From Amanita rubescens (taxonomy: Eukaryota; Basidiomycota; Agaricomycetes; Agaricales; Amanitaceae), in assembly GCA_015039365.1 (NCBI GenBank), contig WION01000051.1, positions 176,471 through 240,470 of the forward strand: 64,000 nt of DNA, read 5' to 3'. The notes under the pieces were generated by a model that worked only from the letters and a program-made list of their open reading frames with translations, was not told the origin of the DNA and searched no databases. A program made the position numbers and the translations under genes. Of this stretch, positions 1 to 12,300 are shown piece by piece. Within the stretch, counting starts at the first letter, position 1, and each line of letters starts with the position of its first letter.

Positions 1-616
1 TTCCTCCTGCTCCTCGCGGTGTTCCTCAAATCGAGGTCACGTTTGAAATTGACGCCAATGGTATCTTGAAGGTCTCGGCCGCCGACAAGGGAACGTGAGT
101 ACATGTTTTCATCTTAGAATGCCATCCATCTAACATGTTTTCAGTGGTAAATCCGAGAGCATTACCATCAAGAACGAGAAGGGACGCCTTAGCGAAGAAG
201 AAATTGAGCGCATGGTCGCCGAGGCTGAGAGATTCGCAGCGGATGACGAGGCTCAACGCAAGCGCATCGAGGCGCTCAACTCTCTGTCATCATTCATCTA
301 CGGTCTCAAGACCCAACTTGGCGACCAAGACGGTCTTGGTGGAAAACTCAGCGAGGAAGACAAGAAGACGATCCTCAACACCATCAAGGATACTACAGAG
401 TGGATCGAAGAGAACGGCTCCAACGCTAGCACTGAGGACCTCGAAGAGAAGTTGGCTGGTATGTATTCTTTGTTGTTGCGTTATTTTCAAGTTGTTAACG
501 TTCCTTCAGAGGTTCAGGGTGTTGTCAACCCCATCACCAGCAAGCTCTACTCTTCCGACGCACCCCGCTCTTCGAGCGATGATGATGATATCTTGCGCGA
601 CCACGACGAACTGTAG
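1..616 (+). CDS. KAR2: ER-lumenal HSP70 chaperone BiP/Kar2, C-terminal part (cut by window edge)
   Basis: This is the 3' end of the ER HSP70 that folds secretory proteins and feeds ERAD. The first exon (1-94) reads [20 protein letters not shown], the HSP70 substrate-binding domain; intron 95-144 (GTGAGT...TTTCAG) separates it from exon 145-459, which carries GKSESITI and the helical lid ([11 protein letters not shown]). A second intron at about 460-511 (GTATGT...TTCAG) leads to the last exon, ending at the TAG at 614-616. The protein ends in HDEL, the ER retrieval signal, which separates BiP from cytosolic HSP70. The ATPase domain lies before base 1. Decayed copies of this gene lie at 831-905 and 10,015-10,857. 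The identification is family knowledge; the introns and HDEL are seen directly. Confidence 0.95.
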
Positions 617-830
617 ATTAAAAAAGGAGGACGAGATTATTATTTACTTAACATACATGATGCACAGGGTCCGTTGGTGGGATTTATCCCACTCGGCGAC
701 GGATCCATAACGCCTAGCCAATAAAATTTCCTTGTACTTCTGATTTGGACGTTAAGTTCGTGGCCATCCACCGTGCGAGTGGGCTTCTCCCAGTGAGCAC
801 CGTCTCAGACGAGGAACATTCAACGTATAA

Positions 831-905
831 CGAGTGTACAATCACTTTATCTTACATTGTCGTCTATCTAACGTATTTGCAGTGGTAAATCCGAAAGTAT
901 TACAG
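831..905 (+). pseudogene. Relic of a BiP intron/exon junction
   Basis: About 75 bp resemble the first-intron/second-exon junction of BiP: a pyrimidine-rich stretch ending TTTGCAG and then TGGTAAATCCGAAAGTATTAC, matching TGGTAAATCCGAGAGCATTAC at 145-165. It is closer to the corresponding stretch in the degenerate copy near 10,425-10,480 than to the live gene. Nothing codes past it. It is a small debris piece of the segmental duplication. Confidence 0.7.
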
Positions 906-1022
906 TGCGTATACGGAGATTCAAGAGTTTATCACCCTGGGTGTATAATTATTCAAACACTATGATTCGCCTCGAAGGATGTAAATCCAATGTTACATGT
1001 GAGCGTAATACAGTAGCGCAAC

Positions 1023-4000
1023 TTATCTAACCATATTCCCCAAGCTTGGTATGTCTTCCAACTTTTGCTTCTTAGGATTCGGAGATGGAGAACCAGGGTC
1101 TGTATGTGGTTGGGTACGGTCGACAACGGAAACACGGATGGGTCGCTGGGGTGAAAACTCCAAAGGCAATGTCGTTTCCCGGTCGCCGGAAGTTTCAGTA
1201 ATCGTTTCGTTGTTCTTCGCCTCAAACCACTTTACGCGTTCTTTGCGAAGATCTTGCCTTCTCTTTATCTCATCCTCCGTTTTAAGGACATGAGTCGGTC
1301 GATAGTTCGACAAATTTTCGATTGCCTCATTGAGGATGTGAATGACTTGATCATGAATGGTGTAATATTCGAACTTGCGATACTTATAAGCGAGGACCAG
1401 AATGCGCCACCATTTATCCATCATGTTTTTAAGAGGTTCGAAATAATCGTCGAAATTGGCTAGAATATCGGTGCCCATTAGCGTGCGATCGTCGAAAAAA
1501 CCTCTTTTACAATCGCGAATATCGCGGCGGTCAGGTGAATCGAAATAAGAATGGAGAAGACCTTCTAATCTGTCCCCCTCAGCGTTATTTTTCAGTAGGT
1601 CCCTGCGGAGCATATTTATCCCCGGGCCTTCGCGAACCAAGCAAATGTACGCCAAGACCCAAAAAAGGGATTCAATGTCATGAACAGCGTCGTGACACCA
1701 AAGTTCTTCATGTTGGTCGTTCGGAAGTTCATAAATTGGCCTCCCGTTCAAGGTCTCGACACTGATGAAAGGCAGAGTTCCCTGATGGAGTTTTACACAG
1801 GCCACGTACATAGAAAGGCAAGAAACATACTGTTTGATGGCCTTCCCTTGGCTCATGCGTAGAAAAAGCAGGAGAATCCTTGACCTAGCAACTGCTAAAT
1901 AATCAGGAGAAATCACATCGATTTCCTGCATACCTGGTGGTGCCAGCCCATTTCACTGAGTTTTATTTCATGATCCATCTTTAGGCCGAAATGCTCCGTC
2001 CAGAAGCCCACAACGGCCATTATATAAGGTTCAGCTTCAGTTCTTTTCATCTCAGGGAAGTACGTCAGGAGTTTCTCTATCACTTCATAATCGATAAAGT
2101 AATGATCGCCGGAAAGAGTACTCTTCCAGTGTCGAATCGTCTGGGGATTGGCGTTAGACGTCATCCTTCTTGTCGACGAGTCGACTACTTTCGCATGATC
2201 CAAGTCAATGAGCCGTCCCACTGTCTCATCGTTTCGAGACGTGATTATGATATTCTCAATGCTGATATCGCGATGGAGTACGAGACCTTCGTAGTACAAA
2301 TGCTTATGTTCTTACAAATTCAACTCGTTAAAAAGTTCAAGCGAATAGCTATTGAATGGCTTACCGCTGACAATGTCACGGATAACTCGGAGCAGTTCAT
2401 TTAGATCCTTGAAATGTCGGAGCGGCCAGCCCGTATATGTATGTATAATTTGCGTATGGACTCGAGATACCAAGTGTTTCTCCTTAACATAAAGAAAAGG
2501 TTTTGCGCATGGATCCACGGTCACCGGCATGTACTCCACAAGTTCGCCATCCGAACGCGCCCGTTTTCGAGAACGCATTTCGGGAGTTGAAGAGCCCAGC
2601 TCGACACCACAGCGAATATGCTCCAGTGTGGAGTCATCTTTCCCGTCCGCGGCCGGTATATCTTCGTCAGAGTAGATACGATCTCCCCATAAAGGAACTT
2701 GACGATATCTTTCGCCCTCCGGCATGAAGCTCGGCAGTACATCTTCACCGTTTTTGGCTTGTTGATACGGGCGCCAATAGCGCTTGAGCACGAAGATCTA
2801 ACGTAGATGAGTGCGAGTATAAAAAGGATAACAGCTTGTAGTTGTCTGACCTCATTAGTATTAAAGGGCGTTGCTTTTCGTATGACTTCCCAAACTAACG
2901 TCGCTCGCCCGCACATGACCTCGGAACGACTGATGGATAGGGCAGCGAGAGTGATGACCTTCTCGCGTTTTCCTTTCACATCCGACGGAATATCTATTTC
3001 CCAATGGGTTTTGGCCAAGTTCGGTTTGAAAAATCGCGTCTCGTCGCCAACATGATATGAGACGCGAGTATCGCCGCTTTCGGGGTCATATACTTTCATT
3101 CGAGGGTCCCAGCCGATCTGACAAGGCCTCAAAATGGAAAAAGCAGCGATGACTTGAACAAATTTCCGGGGATCCGCGTGTATGTTGATCGAGTCTTTCG
3201 TGTAAAAGAGACCCGACCTATCGTTGAACAATACCGTGAGCTCGTCCTTGCATAGTAGGAGGGCGATGCCGAAGCGACGATCCAACTGTTCCCTGAGAAC
3301 CAGACGAAGGTAACTGCAGGCTTGACGCATACCGATATCGAACATTTGGTTGGTATTGGTTGGCTTTATTTCGACTGGTATATGAATCTGGCGCCACCAA
3401 ACACTCTGCTGTCCTTCCTAAGCTATCGATTGGTCATAAAGCGTCAAACGAGTAACATGTCATACCAAATTTTCCTTGGCAACGTTCGGTTCGTTCAATG
3501 GTTGATCAGGTAACTGCTTCACTTTCTCTTCCAACGCGCGAACCTCGGCCTCTAATTTTATGACTGCATCTGGCCTGGACACAAAAAGGCAATCGGGGCG
3601 GGCCTTGGCTGACTCCTCGCTTGATGCTGGTGATTTGTCATGTCGGTCGTGCCATTGCCCTTGCAAATCATTCTTTTCACCCGGAACGGCAGAGTGAATC
3701 GCCTCAGCTGCCATTACAAATGGCTTATAGAACTTCGCGCCTTTCTCGGTTGGAAAATTCGACCAACGCTGTCCAGTGGCTGAATAATGTCCTGCAGTTT
3801 TGACGCTAGCAAAGATGGATTCGAGCGTGGCATCGGGAACGTGAAGAAAGGTTTTGAGAAAGGAGGCGGTCTCGCAAGTTCGCACAGATCCAGCAAGCTC
3901 GACCGCTATTGCATCCACCACGTCCTCCACCTTCTCTAGCATCTTCAGAGCGGACTTGCTATTTCTATGGAACACGACTGGTGTGTCCGAGTGAGTTTGG

Positions 4001-4258
4001 TTAGACTGACTGTAAGTAAGCCATGGCGATAGCGCAGACGACTGACCCGTAATCAGACAATTTATACGTTTAGAATGCGGAATTTGAATCTGGATTAATT
4101 GATTATCGATAGGGTCGTAGGCCGTAATAACCTCGTGTTCGAATTCCTTGTACGGCAAGTGCCAAGTACTATGACTCGGCTTTATTTTTCATCCAATCTA
4201 TCATCAATGTAGACGCATTAATGTGAGGTAACTGAGCCAACTTACGTGGATGATTCTC
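1023..4258 (-). CDS. FunK1-type fungal protein kinase
   Basis: A multi-exon kinase of the FunK1 family expanded in Agaricomycetes. Exons consistent with GT-AG and frame: 3466-4158 and upstream, 2851-3408, 2365-2797, 1934-2310, 1831-1878, 1023-1781, at least about 955 residues. Signatures: PVEIKPT in the N-lobe region, the catalytic loop LHRDISIENII, a DFG equivalent LIDLDHA, then across a 48-nt exon QTGTLPFISVETL, and HDIESLFWVLAYICL, all typical of FunK1. The tail is basic (NPKKQKLED). The frame runs upstream of 4158 as STWHLPYKEF behind an acceptor near 4,170; the first exon probably ends at a GTAAGT near 4,255 and its ATG was not found, so the 5' end is open. No substrate can be inferred. 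Degenerate copies lie at 10.9-12.3 kb and 22.5-23.05 kb. Confidence 0.85.
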
Positions 4259-5284
4259 GATGTCTGAACTAATGACAATATGTACGAGTGGCGCGAGTAT
4301 GACAGCGACCCGCGACTGAATGAACGATGGATCAACAAGACCACATAATTATGATAATATCAACTCATTCTGAGGCCGTGTCCAAAAATCAAAACATTGC
4401 TGTTACACGGACTTTGAAATGTTGGTCCAATGACAATTTTTTTCTTCTCGAACAAGGTATTTGGGAGCCAATGTGATGAGTGACCAGTGGCTAGTTGACT
4501 CGGGAAACGAGTTTTTCACTTCAGATAGAAGCACTGACCGGTGACCATGATTCAACGTGAATATTATCGAAACGCTATCAAATTTCAGTTCAAGTCCCCT
4601 TATTCCATGTACAAGAATATGGGATCATAGTACCCTATAGCGTTCTCGAACCATGCTGGTTTTCAGGTTTGACCGCTCATGGCCCTGCGAGCTCGTTCCG
4701 AACCTCAGAATGAAGGTAAGATGACCCGTCAAAATCCAGAAGCACGTTTTGTATAGCAACATAACCTGGAATCCCCGTGCTGGAGGGGGGAAAGGGCGTG
4801 CGTATTGGTAACATCAAACACCGAAGGTTGCGATCGCCGCGAACATAAAAGCTCCACGCTTTATACCATCTCGGGTTGCATCCTCGCACACGCCGGTTGT
4901 GGAAAATAGCGAATAGCGGCGAAGTGCTTCGCAGGTAGTAGATGGTAATTGTGAAAGGCAGAGGTGGTCATGTCGGTAGCTGTGAAAATGAACCCGAAAC
5001 GGACATGTTAGAAGATTAACGAGGCGGAAGACCGACTTCGTTAAATAGATCTGTCGATGTGAACGAAATATGGCGACGTTTGGAAGACATCGATAGCAAG
5101 AAACAGTATGAAACTACGTGCGAGAACCTGCTGGAGGCGCCTGTGATAGAAGGCATGTGGTGGAGACTATCTGAGATGGGCTTTGCGATGAGGTATTTGG
5201 TAGAATTAGAACGACAGTTTCACGATGAACGTTGGCCATGATCACTCTGTAATTTCTGCATACAATCCAATACGGTCAGTCATA
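4259..5284. other. Intergenic, no supported gene
   Basis: Only short unsupported open frames are present. A 60-codon frame at 5059-5241 begins with GTG rather than ATG and matches nothing recognised. At 4,305-4,340 the sequence CGACTGAATGAACG-ATGGATCAACAAGACC recurs in slightly changed form at 9,866-9,900, upstream of the BiP pseudogene, so it may mark an edge of the duplicated block. Confidence 0.5.
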
Positions 5285-6091
5285 CTAGACATACCCTGAG
5301 CTGCTCTCGACCACCCGACCCCCTCTCCCCGACATGTCACTCAACTCTTTCTCTAGCCCTCGAAACTCCTCTTCCAGCATTTTCGCATTGTTGCACCGCA
5401 ACGCACTATCAAAATCGATCAGCGTCGCTCGATTGTCGTGAATAAGAAAATTATGTTTGTTGATGTCGCCATGTTTGATGCTCAACCGGTGTAATTTCGA
5501 CAGCGCCTGCTGACACAGAGCCAAATCCTCTGGCGTAGCGTGCCGGAAGCTAGTGATACGTTCCATCACGAAGCCAATAACTCGACCTTCCTCGGTCAAG
5601 TGCCCGAGAAACTGGGGGCCGATTTGGTGGTTTTGGATCCATTGGTATGCAGAAGTTTCGGAATCGAGGTAAGGTATTTCCCAAGGGAATCGAGCAAATT
5701 TGACTACGATGGGTAGGTCAAACTGGGGAGTGCTGGCTTCGTAAACATTGGACCGAAGTTTACGTCCCATGTGAAGGTCTAGGTGGTCGATTTGGAGGGG
5801 ATGCCAGAGGTGTGAGATACATGGGAGTTCGACTTTCGTGACCTCAGAAAAGTGGGGGCGGCCATCTGCGCAATTCCGAGATATACGGCCGGTATTCCAG
5901 TCACCAGGCGGAAGAGGAGGTAAGATGGAGATTAAGGAGGGCTCGAAGCACATATCGTCGGCACTATACAATTCCGCATCGATGGTCAGATATTTGACGA
6001 ATTTACCATCGACCAGAATGCGAAAGTGGCTTTCGTCTAAAGGGTCGACGCTGGCCTGGAGCAGTTTGATGTCATAGACAGTGTCTCCCAT
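5285..6091 (-). CDS. Single-exon protein kinase-like/APH-fold protein
   Basis: A 268-residue intronless gene with ATG at 6091 and TAG at 5285-5287. It has a minimal kinase fold: VVKFARF with Lys about residue 131 as the ATP-binding lysine, HGDINKHNFLI at about 207-217 as the catalytic loop (Asp plus Asn), and LIDFDSA at about 224-230 as the metal-binding DFG equivalent. This pattern is typical of small fungal kinase-like proteins often mislabelled in databases, related to aminoglycoside phosphotransferase and RIO-like folds rather than canonical Ser/Thr kinases. The N-terminal 100 residues are not recognised. Substrate and pathway are unknown. It lies 1 kb from another phosphotransferase-fold gene (7054-7948) on the same strand, but that gene has an intron and a different sequence, so a recent tandem duplication is unlikely. 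Confidence 0.75.
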   Translation of the reverse strand: MGDTVYDIKLLQASVDPLDESHFRILVDGKFVKYLTIDAELYSADDMCFEPSLISILPPLPPGDWNTGRISRNCADGRPHFSEVTKVELPCISHLWHPLQIDHLDLHMGRKLRSNVYEASTPQFDLPIVVKFARFPWEIPYLDSETSAYQWIQNHQIGPQFLGHLTEEGRVIGFVMERITSFRHATPEDLALCQQALSKLHRLSIKHGDINKHNFLIHDNRATLIDFDSALRCNNAKMLEEEFRGLEKELSDMSGRGGRVVESSSGYV

Positions 6092-7053
6092 GGCGTTACG
6101 GGCGAAGAGGGTTGTCGTGCAATCAGAGGTTTACAGTTGTGCGGTTTCGGAGCCAGAATCTGCCTCGCAAACAACAAATGCAACCTGTTGTGGTATAAAC
6201 AGAGTTCGCCGTATTTATTGTCTTCCGATTTACATAATGTTAATGAGCTGTCCAACAAATCGACAAAAAACCATAGCTATGGCGCAACTGGACGTCCTTA
6301 TATCAATCAACTGGTACGAACTCGGAACTGATCGAAGGTTGCGGGCGGTGATGTAGCTCGCTCAGATTCATTACTGCCTTCCGACAGTTCCACCTTCACC
6401 GCAGCTTGCGCACGACCGGAGTCCCCTCCCTTAAGTTACATCATGCTTGTATGAATTAGCGAGAGCTGCTGCCTGTATTTGGGAGTGTATGAGTAGTAGA
6501 CGCTCCCTCGTTTGCGACGAATTTGTTCGTCGTGCTTCAAAGGGACCGCCTTATAAGACGACCGAGTCCATATCTTGTTGACAGGCTCTAGTAACCGTTG
6601 TCAGGAAAGAAATGGGCGCGAGCGTGAACATACGCTCACCTGAACTTGGATCCGAGGGCTTTGGCTTTCAGAGAGCGGACGAGTTCTCCTTCCCTTGTTC
6701 AGACCCGAACTATCATCCCAATATTGAAGGCTAGGAAAGTTGCTCGGAACGGCACGCTGAAGTCGTGAACGATGAGGAGCTGGCTGAAGAGGCTCCTGAC
6801 ATCCCAGAACAGTGCCCAACGAGGCAGTAGTTCGATGGTATAACCTTCATGGTGTCGGCAACGTCGAAATGAGCATGAACTCATGCTCACCGATACCGAG
6901 GTCTGCGCCCACCGATCTTTGCGCAGCCCGAGTCGGGCATAGTAGACGATCTATTCGTCAATGCCAGTGCCGATGTTAATGACCTGTGATTTTTTATCAC
7001 AACTCGGATATAACAAAGAGTCTTGGAACAGTCGCCGTGTAGTTAGAAAATAC
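6092..7053. other. Intergenic, nothing recognised
   Basis: No frame here has recognisable domain sequence or convincing coding character. The short frames are AT/GC-mixed and end quickly on both strands. Confidence 0.5.
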
Positions 7054-7948
7054 CTAAAGGCCGGCAAAACGCAGCCACTCTATCCAGTACTTCCAAACAT
7101 CCATGTGAGGTCGCAGTATTTCGTCGATAAAGAACGACCCCCGTCTTCCTTCCAACCACTTAAGTTTTGCCCACTCCCAATATGTTGGATAAAATCCAGA
7201 CGCCTCCCAGTCAATAATGGCAATAACTTTACTGCCCGTTGGGGATACGAGGATGTTGCCGAAGTGAAGGTCGCTATGAGTGAACACGATTGGCAGGTTG
7301 TCCGGCAACCCACGTCGAGTGAGTGTAGCAAACTCACAGGACCCTGGCAACGAATTGATAGTCATGAAAAAATCATGGAATTCCTTGGACGAAGAAAAAG
7401 GACCTCGATGACCTGGGAAATTCATGAGTAACCCATCATGGCATGGAGTGCGTCCAAGGGATCCTAGAAAATTCTGTGAGTGTGACCGATTCAAATGGGG
7501 ACCGTGACGAACCAATATAAGTTTCGTTACACGGAAGAGCGCGCATGGACGCTAACATATGTTGCAGCTGGCGAGAAACGTCGACTTTTTCCTCCTTGGA
7601 CATTTCTGGCCATCGTCGCTCTAAAGTGACTCCGTCCACCAGGCTCATGTAAAGAAACATCTCATCTCCATCTTGGAACCAGCCATATACAGTGGGAGCT
7701 TGTACATCGGTAAAATGCTCGATAATCCACAGGGCCTGTCCTTCAGCGGCTCTAATATGAGGGCCATATTTGACAATGAGGTCAAGGTGAATGAAGCGAA
7801 CTACAACGGCACGGCGGCGGTCCAGGACATCATAGTGCTCCCTGACTTCGTCTGGGCTTGGCAGTTCATCTGGGCCGTCCCAATTCGAAAAAAAGAATGA
7901 ATCGCCTTCGGGTATGATCTGAGCGTTGAGTATAATTGAACTCAGCAT
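7054..7948 (-). CDS. Aminoglycoside phosphotransferase-family (APH) protein
   Basis: A two-exon gene (7513-7948 and 7463-7054) with a 49-nt intron 7464-7512 (GTTCGT...TTTCTAG). Splicing restores frame: the upstream part ends NETYIG and continues SLGRTPCHDG. The product is 281 residues. Diagnostic motifs are HSDLHFGNILV (catalytic Asp and Asn) and IIDWEASGFYP (metal-binding Asp), the classic fungal APH pattern, with YWEWAKL following as in many fungal members. Such proteins phosphorylate small molecules or are uncharacterised; resistance to an aminoglycoside should not be assumed. It looks intact. Confidence 0.88.
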
Positions 7949-9059
7949 TTACATAAGCCCGCGTTACCGCGGTACGCGTCACGACTGGCGCCTGTGCTAG
8001 ACAGCGAGTCAGATGGTCGTCAGTCAGCCATTAGTTGACGGATGAACATATTTTGTGCAATGTGTTGTACGCGCTCATCATCTGTACATGATGACTATAT
8101 AGATGACTTGGAATTATGGGCCGCTGCTGTGCACGGCAGGTCCGAGGCTGTTTGTTAGTATGTGCATGTATTTGTTTATTCGGTAATTACCGGCGCTTAC
8201 CAAAAAGGAAATAAAAGCGGCTCAAGTTTCGGAATAAAACCGAGTCCTTCGTTTCACTCGGCCTCGGAATAAAAAAAACTGTCATGAGTCGTATACAACT
8301 GTGACTATATTCGTGACTAAAGGCTTTAACTTCAACTAATCAATTTAGGGCAGATCGATATCAAGTCGGACTTGGAAGGATGTCATGGTCATATTGTGAT
8401 CATGAGGTCTAGACTCCGTGGTCCTGTGTGGAATGATTCTGAAATATGAAGTCTAGACTCCGTGGTCCACGATGTGTCGAGGTACCGAGAAACAAAAGAT
8501 GCGGCCACAGGACACGGCTTACATAGCACAGCATGGAACGCGCACCCGAATCCAAGTCCAACGAAATAAAGCGAGAGAAGACTAAGACGAGGACACGGGA
8601 CGTTCGCGAGGTGAGCGAATACGAAAGCCAAGGAAGGGATACTAGTAGATAAACTAATTTTTACAGGGGTGCAAAAACCAGTCACGAATTTTAACCCATG
8701 ATAGTAGCTTGACGCCTGCCGTCATGTTCCTTCTCAAGTGTTAAGAGGGACCCACAAGGTCTCACAGTATCCTTGCTCCCGATACCGTCTTATGCATGTT
8801 GACGATCGGTCGTGACCACGACTCTTCACGACTCTTCACGATGGATTACAGTGATCCATTGGGACATACGGTAAGTCATATAACAACGGTCATAGGTATA
8901 AAATGACAGCCATAATCTTCGAAACCCAACCGTATCAAAGAAGCCCTTCGAGTTTCATTACTACCCGCCATTAAGCCCGTCAATCAAGAGCTCGCGTGAG
9001 TGTCTGGTTAAATAGTATCGCACCTGTACTTAAGAACGTGATTCAGACTTCAAGACACA
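7949..9059. other. Intergenic, nothing recognised
   Basis: No supported gene. Two 20-bp direct copies of a TCTAGACTCCGTGGTCC-containing motif lie at about 8,405 and 8,451, and a short CACGACTCTT tandem at about 8,815. These are minor repeats without a recognised role. Confidence 0.5.
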
Positions 9060-9652
9060 ATGGCTATTCCTAATAGCGGCAGCACCACGACTGCAAGCAC
9101 CGCAGCAGTATTACCCATATCAAGGGGACCACCTCCACCATGGTCTCGCAGAGCCCGTACGTGACCTGAAATCTCTCTCCTTTCCTTCAGAAATCGCTGA
9201 CTGAGACGCCTATATTACAAGGTGTGGCCACTGCGGGGCCCGATAGCGGACTCGGCTCTACGGCCGCAAACAATGCGATAACTACAAGTGTTCTGCCCAT
9301 CGCCGTTCCAAACACGCGCCGTGAACTCTTCCTTGGTTACAAATGCTACGAGAATGCTCGCGCTCACTGGTTCATCTTCGTTCCGTCCATTACTGTTCCA
9401 ATCATCGGGAAAGTGATCCATGTCACCGGGAATCCCCACATAGGATTTGGCTTTCAAATCAAGCTCAACTACGACTCAACCCTCTCACTGTCGAGTACTA
9501 CTCATTTCGTCTATGGGCACAATCTATTGCTAGCGGTTTTGATCATTGGGATCGGCGGCGTATACCCGCTAGCACAAGTACCTATTTGTTGGCGCAATCG
9601 GGCTCGTTTTGACTTAATAGGGTTCGTTGCAAACGTCGTTTTTGCTTTCTGA
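9060..9652 (+). CDS. Small hypothetical fungal protein (possibly truncated)
   Basis: An ATG at 9060 opens MAIPNSGSTTTASTAAVLP; a 65-nt intron at 9157-9221 (GTACGT...TTACAAG) joins it in frame to a second exon. That exon holds HWFIFVPSITVPIIGKVIHV and TGNPHIGFGFQIKLNYD, a pattern known from small uncharacterised fungal proteins (DUF6914-like by memory, not checked). After STTHF at about 9,513 the frame turns hydrophobic and loses the family pattern, so either another intron follows or the gene is damaged there. The stop at 9650-9652 ends a model of about 174 residues. Function unknown. Confidence 0.4.
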
Positions 9653-10014
9653 GGTTATCTATCGATCCTGGGCGTCTGGTGGGAGAGCGCAGCCATTCAG
9701 AGTGGGAAAATAGACCGTCGCGTAAGCTGCTGAGACGGGCGCATTGGCGCATTGATTCTAACAAGTGCTACGCCTGTGACGCTGGACGGCCACGAGGCGC
9801 ATCAAATTCCCAGGCTGCCAGTCGCGCTCACCGTCGTCCGCATCCTCTAGTACTGCCTGCACACACGACTGAATAAGCGATGAATCAACAAGACCGAACA
9901 ATATTCATCGTCACTAGGTCGGCTTCACCGACGAGGAACGACTGTAAGTTGATTTGTTGAAATGTCGCCGTTTTCACTGATCCCGCTCCCTAGTGTCGGT
10001 GACAGCGCGAAGAA

Positions 10015-10857
10015 TTCTGACCCTGAGAACACGACCTTTGACGCGAAGCGGCTGATTGGACGCTCAGCGCCAGGCAACAATAGATGCCGGAACGATCGTC
10101 AGTCTCAATGTCCCCCCAATCATCAACGAGCCTAGTACCGTCGCTGCTATCTTATCAAGAAGAAGGGCGAGTCCCAGATGATTGTCTACGATCTCGGTGG
10201 TGATACCTTCGATGTTTCCCTGACACTCACCCTGGCGGTGAAGCTTTCGACAACCGTGCAATGGATCACTTGATCAAAGGCTACAAGATGACAGGCACAG
10301 ATGTCACCAACCGAACTCACCGGTATTCCTCCTGCTTCTCGCGGTGTTCCTCAAATCGAAGTCAGGTTTGAAGCCGACGCTAATGATACTATCTTGAAAG
10401 GCTCTGTCTCCGACAAGGGAACGAGCGTACAATTGCTTCATCGTCTATATTTGCAGCGGTAAATCCGAGAGTATTACCATCAGGCCGAGAAGGTATGTCC
10501 GGGCCAAGAAATTGAGCGGGTGCGGCCCAGAGATTCGCAGCGGAAGATGACGCTCAACGCAAGCCTATCGAGGCCCTCAACGCTCTCAAGGCCCAACTTG
10601 GCAACCAAGATCGTCTCGGTGGAAAAAGTGAGAAAACGGGAAGCACCATCAAGGATACCACAGAGTAGATCAACGAGAACGGCCCTAATGCTAGCACTGA
10701 AGACCTTGAGAAGTTTATTCGCCAATTGCTAGCGTCCCTTCGGAGGTCCAGGGTGTCGTCAACCACGTCAACAGCAAGCTTTACTCTTCCGACGCACCCC
10801 GCTCTTCGAGTGATGACGTGAGACGATGATATCTTGCGCAGGCATGGTGAACTGTAG
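10015..10857 (+). pseudogene. Degenerate BiP/HSP70 copy
   Basis: Successive HSP70 fragments appear in the normal order but in shifting frames: FDAKRLIGR, ATIDAGTIVSLNV, a decayed [44 protein letters not shown], then [14 protein letters not shown]. After the intron-1 remnant comes GKSESITI, and the copy ends in a degraded DAPRSSSDD...HGEL with TAG at 10855-10857. Internal deletions, frameshifts and the change HDEL to HGEL make it non-functional. Intron remnants are still present at both intron positions, so it arose by DNA duplication, not retroposition. Similarity continues into the 3' flank (10,890-10,940 matches 655-710). Confidence 0.88.
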
Positions 10858-11159
10858 AGTAAAAAAGAAGGATGGGATTCTGATTCACTTATCACGCCTG
10901 ATGCATAGGGTCTGTAGGCGGAATTTTTTCCACTCTGGCAACCGTGTTGATCAAATTACAATATCTTTATACTTTGGATTTGATTGGATGATGAGGGATT
11001 TGCCCATTGAATCAAGTGTCAGGTTCGACAATCTTCCTTAGCTCTTAGCAGTGGATGAAGATATATGAGTACCGTGTGCGACTGGGCTTAGATTCGCCTG
11101 ACAGTAATACTTGGGGCTAAATGTATACTAATGCACTTTATAAATAATCCCGATTCCCG

Positions 11160-12300
11160 CAAATTCGGATCCAGACAGTTTCTTGATACCAGCATTGAGG
11201 ATATCAACAACTGATCGTGGATAGTCCGATACTCAAACTTGCTGCGATGGTTATAAGAATAGGTTCAAGACACGAGTGGAAAATATCTTCGTCCATTGAT
11301 TCATCATTTCTTTTGCACGCACAAGTCTTTCGACAACCATCTGGAACGAGATGGCTAACCAAAACTCTCGTAGTTCATACTTTTTTTTTTTTTCGCCAAT
11401 GGTGCCTTGCGGAGCATGTTACTTCACAACCCAAAAAAGCGACTCGATAGCGTGGCCCTTCCTTAAGTACCTCAACGCTGACGAAAGCCGGAGACCTCTG
11501 GGGGAATTCAAGTAAGCAAGCCGTGCATAAGCGGAGAAGAGACGAACTATTGGGCCGATGCTCAGAAGAATCAGGTGAAATTTTCACCTAGAAATGGATA
11601 ATAACATCGCGTCAATCGAGGCTTACCTGGTGCCGCCATATCAGTGAGTTCAAAATGGCAGCATCAAATTTTCTCATCTTATGGAAGTATTTCAGGCATT
11701 TCTCTGCAAATTCATCAGCCATCATCGAGAAGAGAATCTTTCACGCACTTGGCTAGCCTGGGCTGCCACTTCGTGCGGAATATCCGAAGCTGAAGCTTGA
11801 CGAGCCGCGTCTCGGCTATACATTTACCGGCTTTTATCAGAGATCCAGGCTGACATTAGAAGTCTTGCAAGTTCTTTAGTATTGCTTCTGCGTGATCCAA
11901 ATCAACGAGCCACCCTATTGCCTCCCGGGTCCCAGGTATAATTATGACGTTATCCATAGAGATGTCACGATGAAGCACGCAATCTGCGTAATATCATATT
12001 ATAAGCGCTTGTCTGCTTACGAGACAAGTTCAGAGAATCCGAAGCTGATTACTTACCTGTGACAACATCGCGGATAACCCGGAGTAGCTCTTTCAGATGG
12101 TTGAAAAGTACGAGTGGATGGTCTGCCATGTGGATGATTCGTCGAGATACCGAAGCCTCTTCGCGATTGAGTACGATGTCCGAGTCAGAATCGGATCCAC
12201 AAGTGATTGAACTCTGTGTGGGGCCGTTCACCATCCAGCGAACATCTGACAAATCTTCAATGGGCTTGTCCAGAATGTGTACTACTCGATCGTGACTAGA
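11160..12300 (-). pseudogene. Degenerate FunK1 kinase copy 2
   Basis: This block matches the live FunK1 gene piecewise in the same orientation: 11,185-11,330 resembles 1,320-1,450, 11,400-11,600 resembles 1,620-1,880, 11,860-11,990 resembles 2,170-2,290, and 12,050-12,140 resembles 2,360-2,450. It follows the BiP pseudogene just as FunK1 follows BiP at 0-4 kb, so both were duplicated as one segment. Stops and indels break every frame. Confidence 0.8.

Noticed and set aside
6961..7431. 156-codon plus-strand open frame
   Set aside because: It is antisense to the second exon of the APH gene, whose motifs and splice are convincing; the frame has no recognisable domain.
8389..8685. 98-codon minus-strand open frame
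   Set aside because: Cys/Leu-rich sequence without domain or start context; no similar neighbours.
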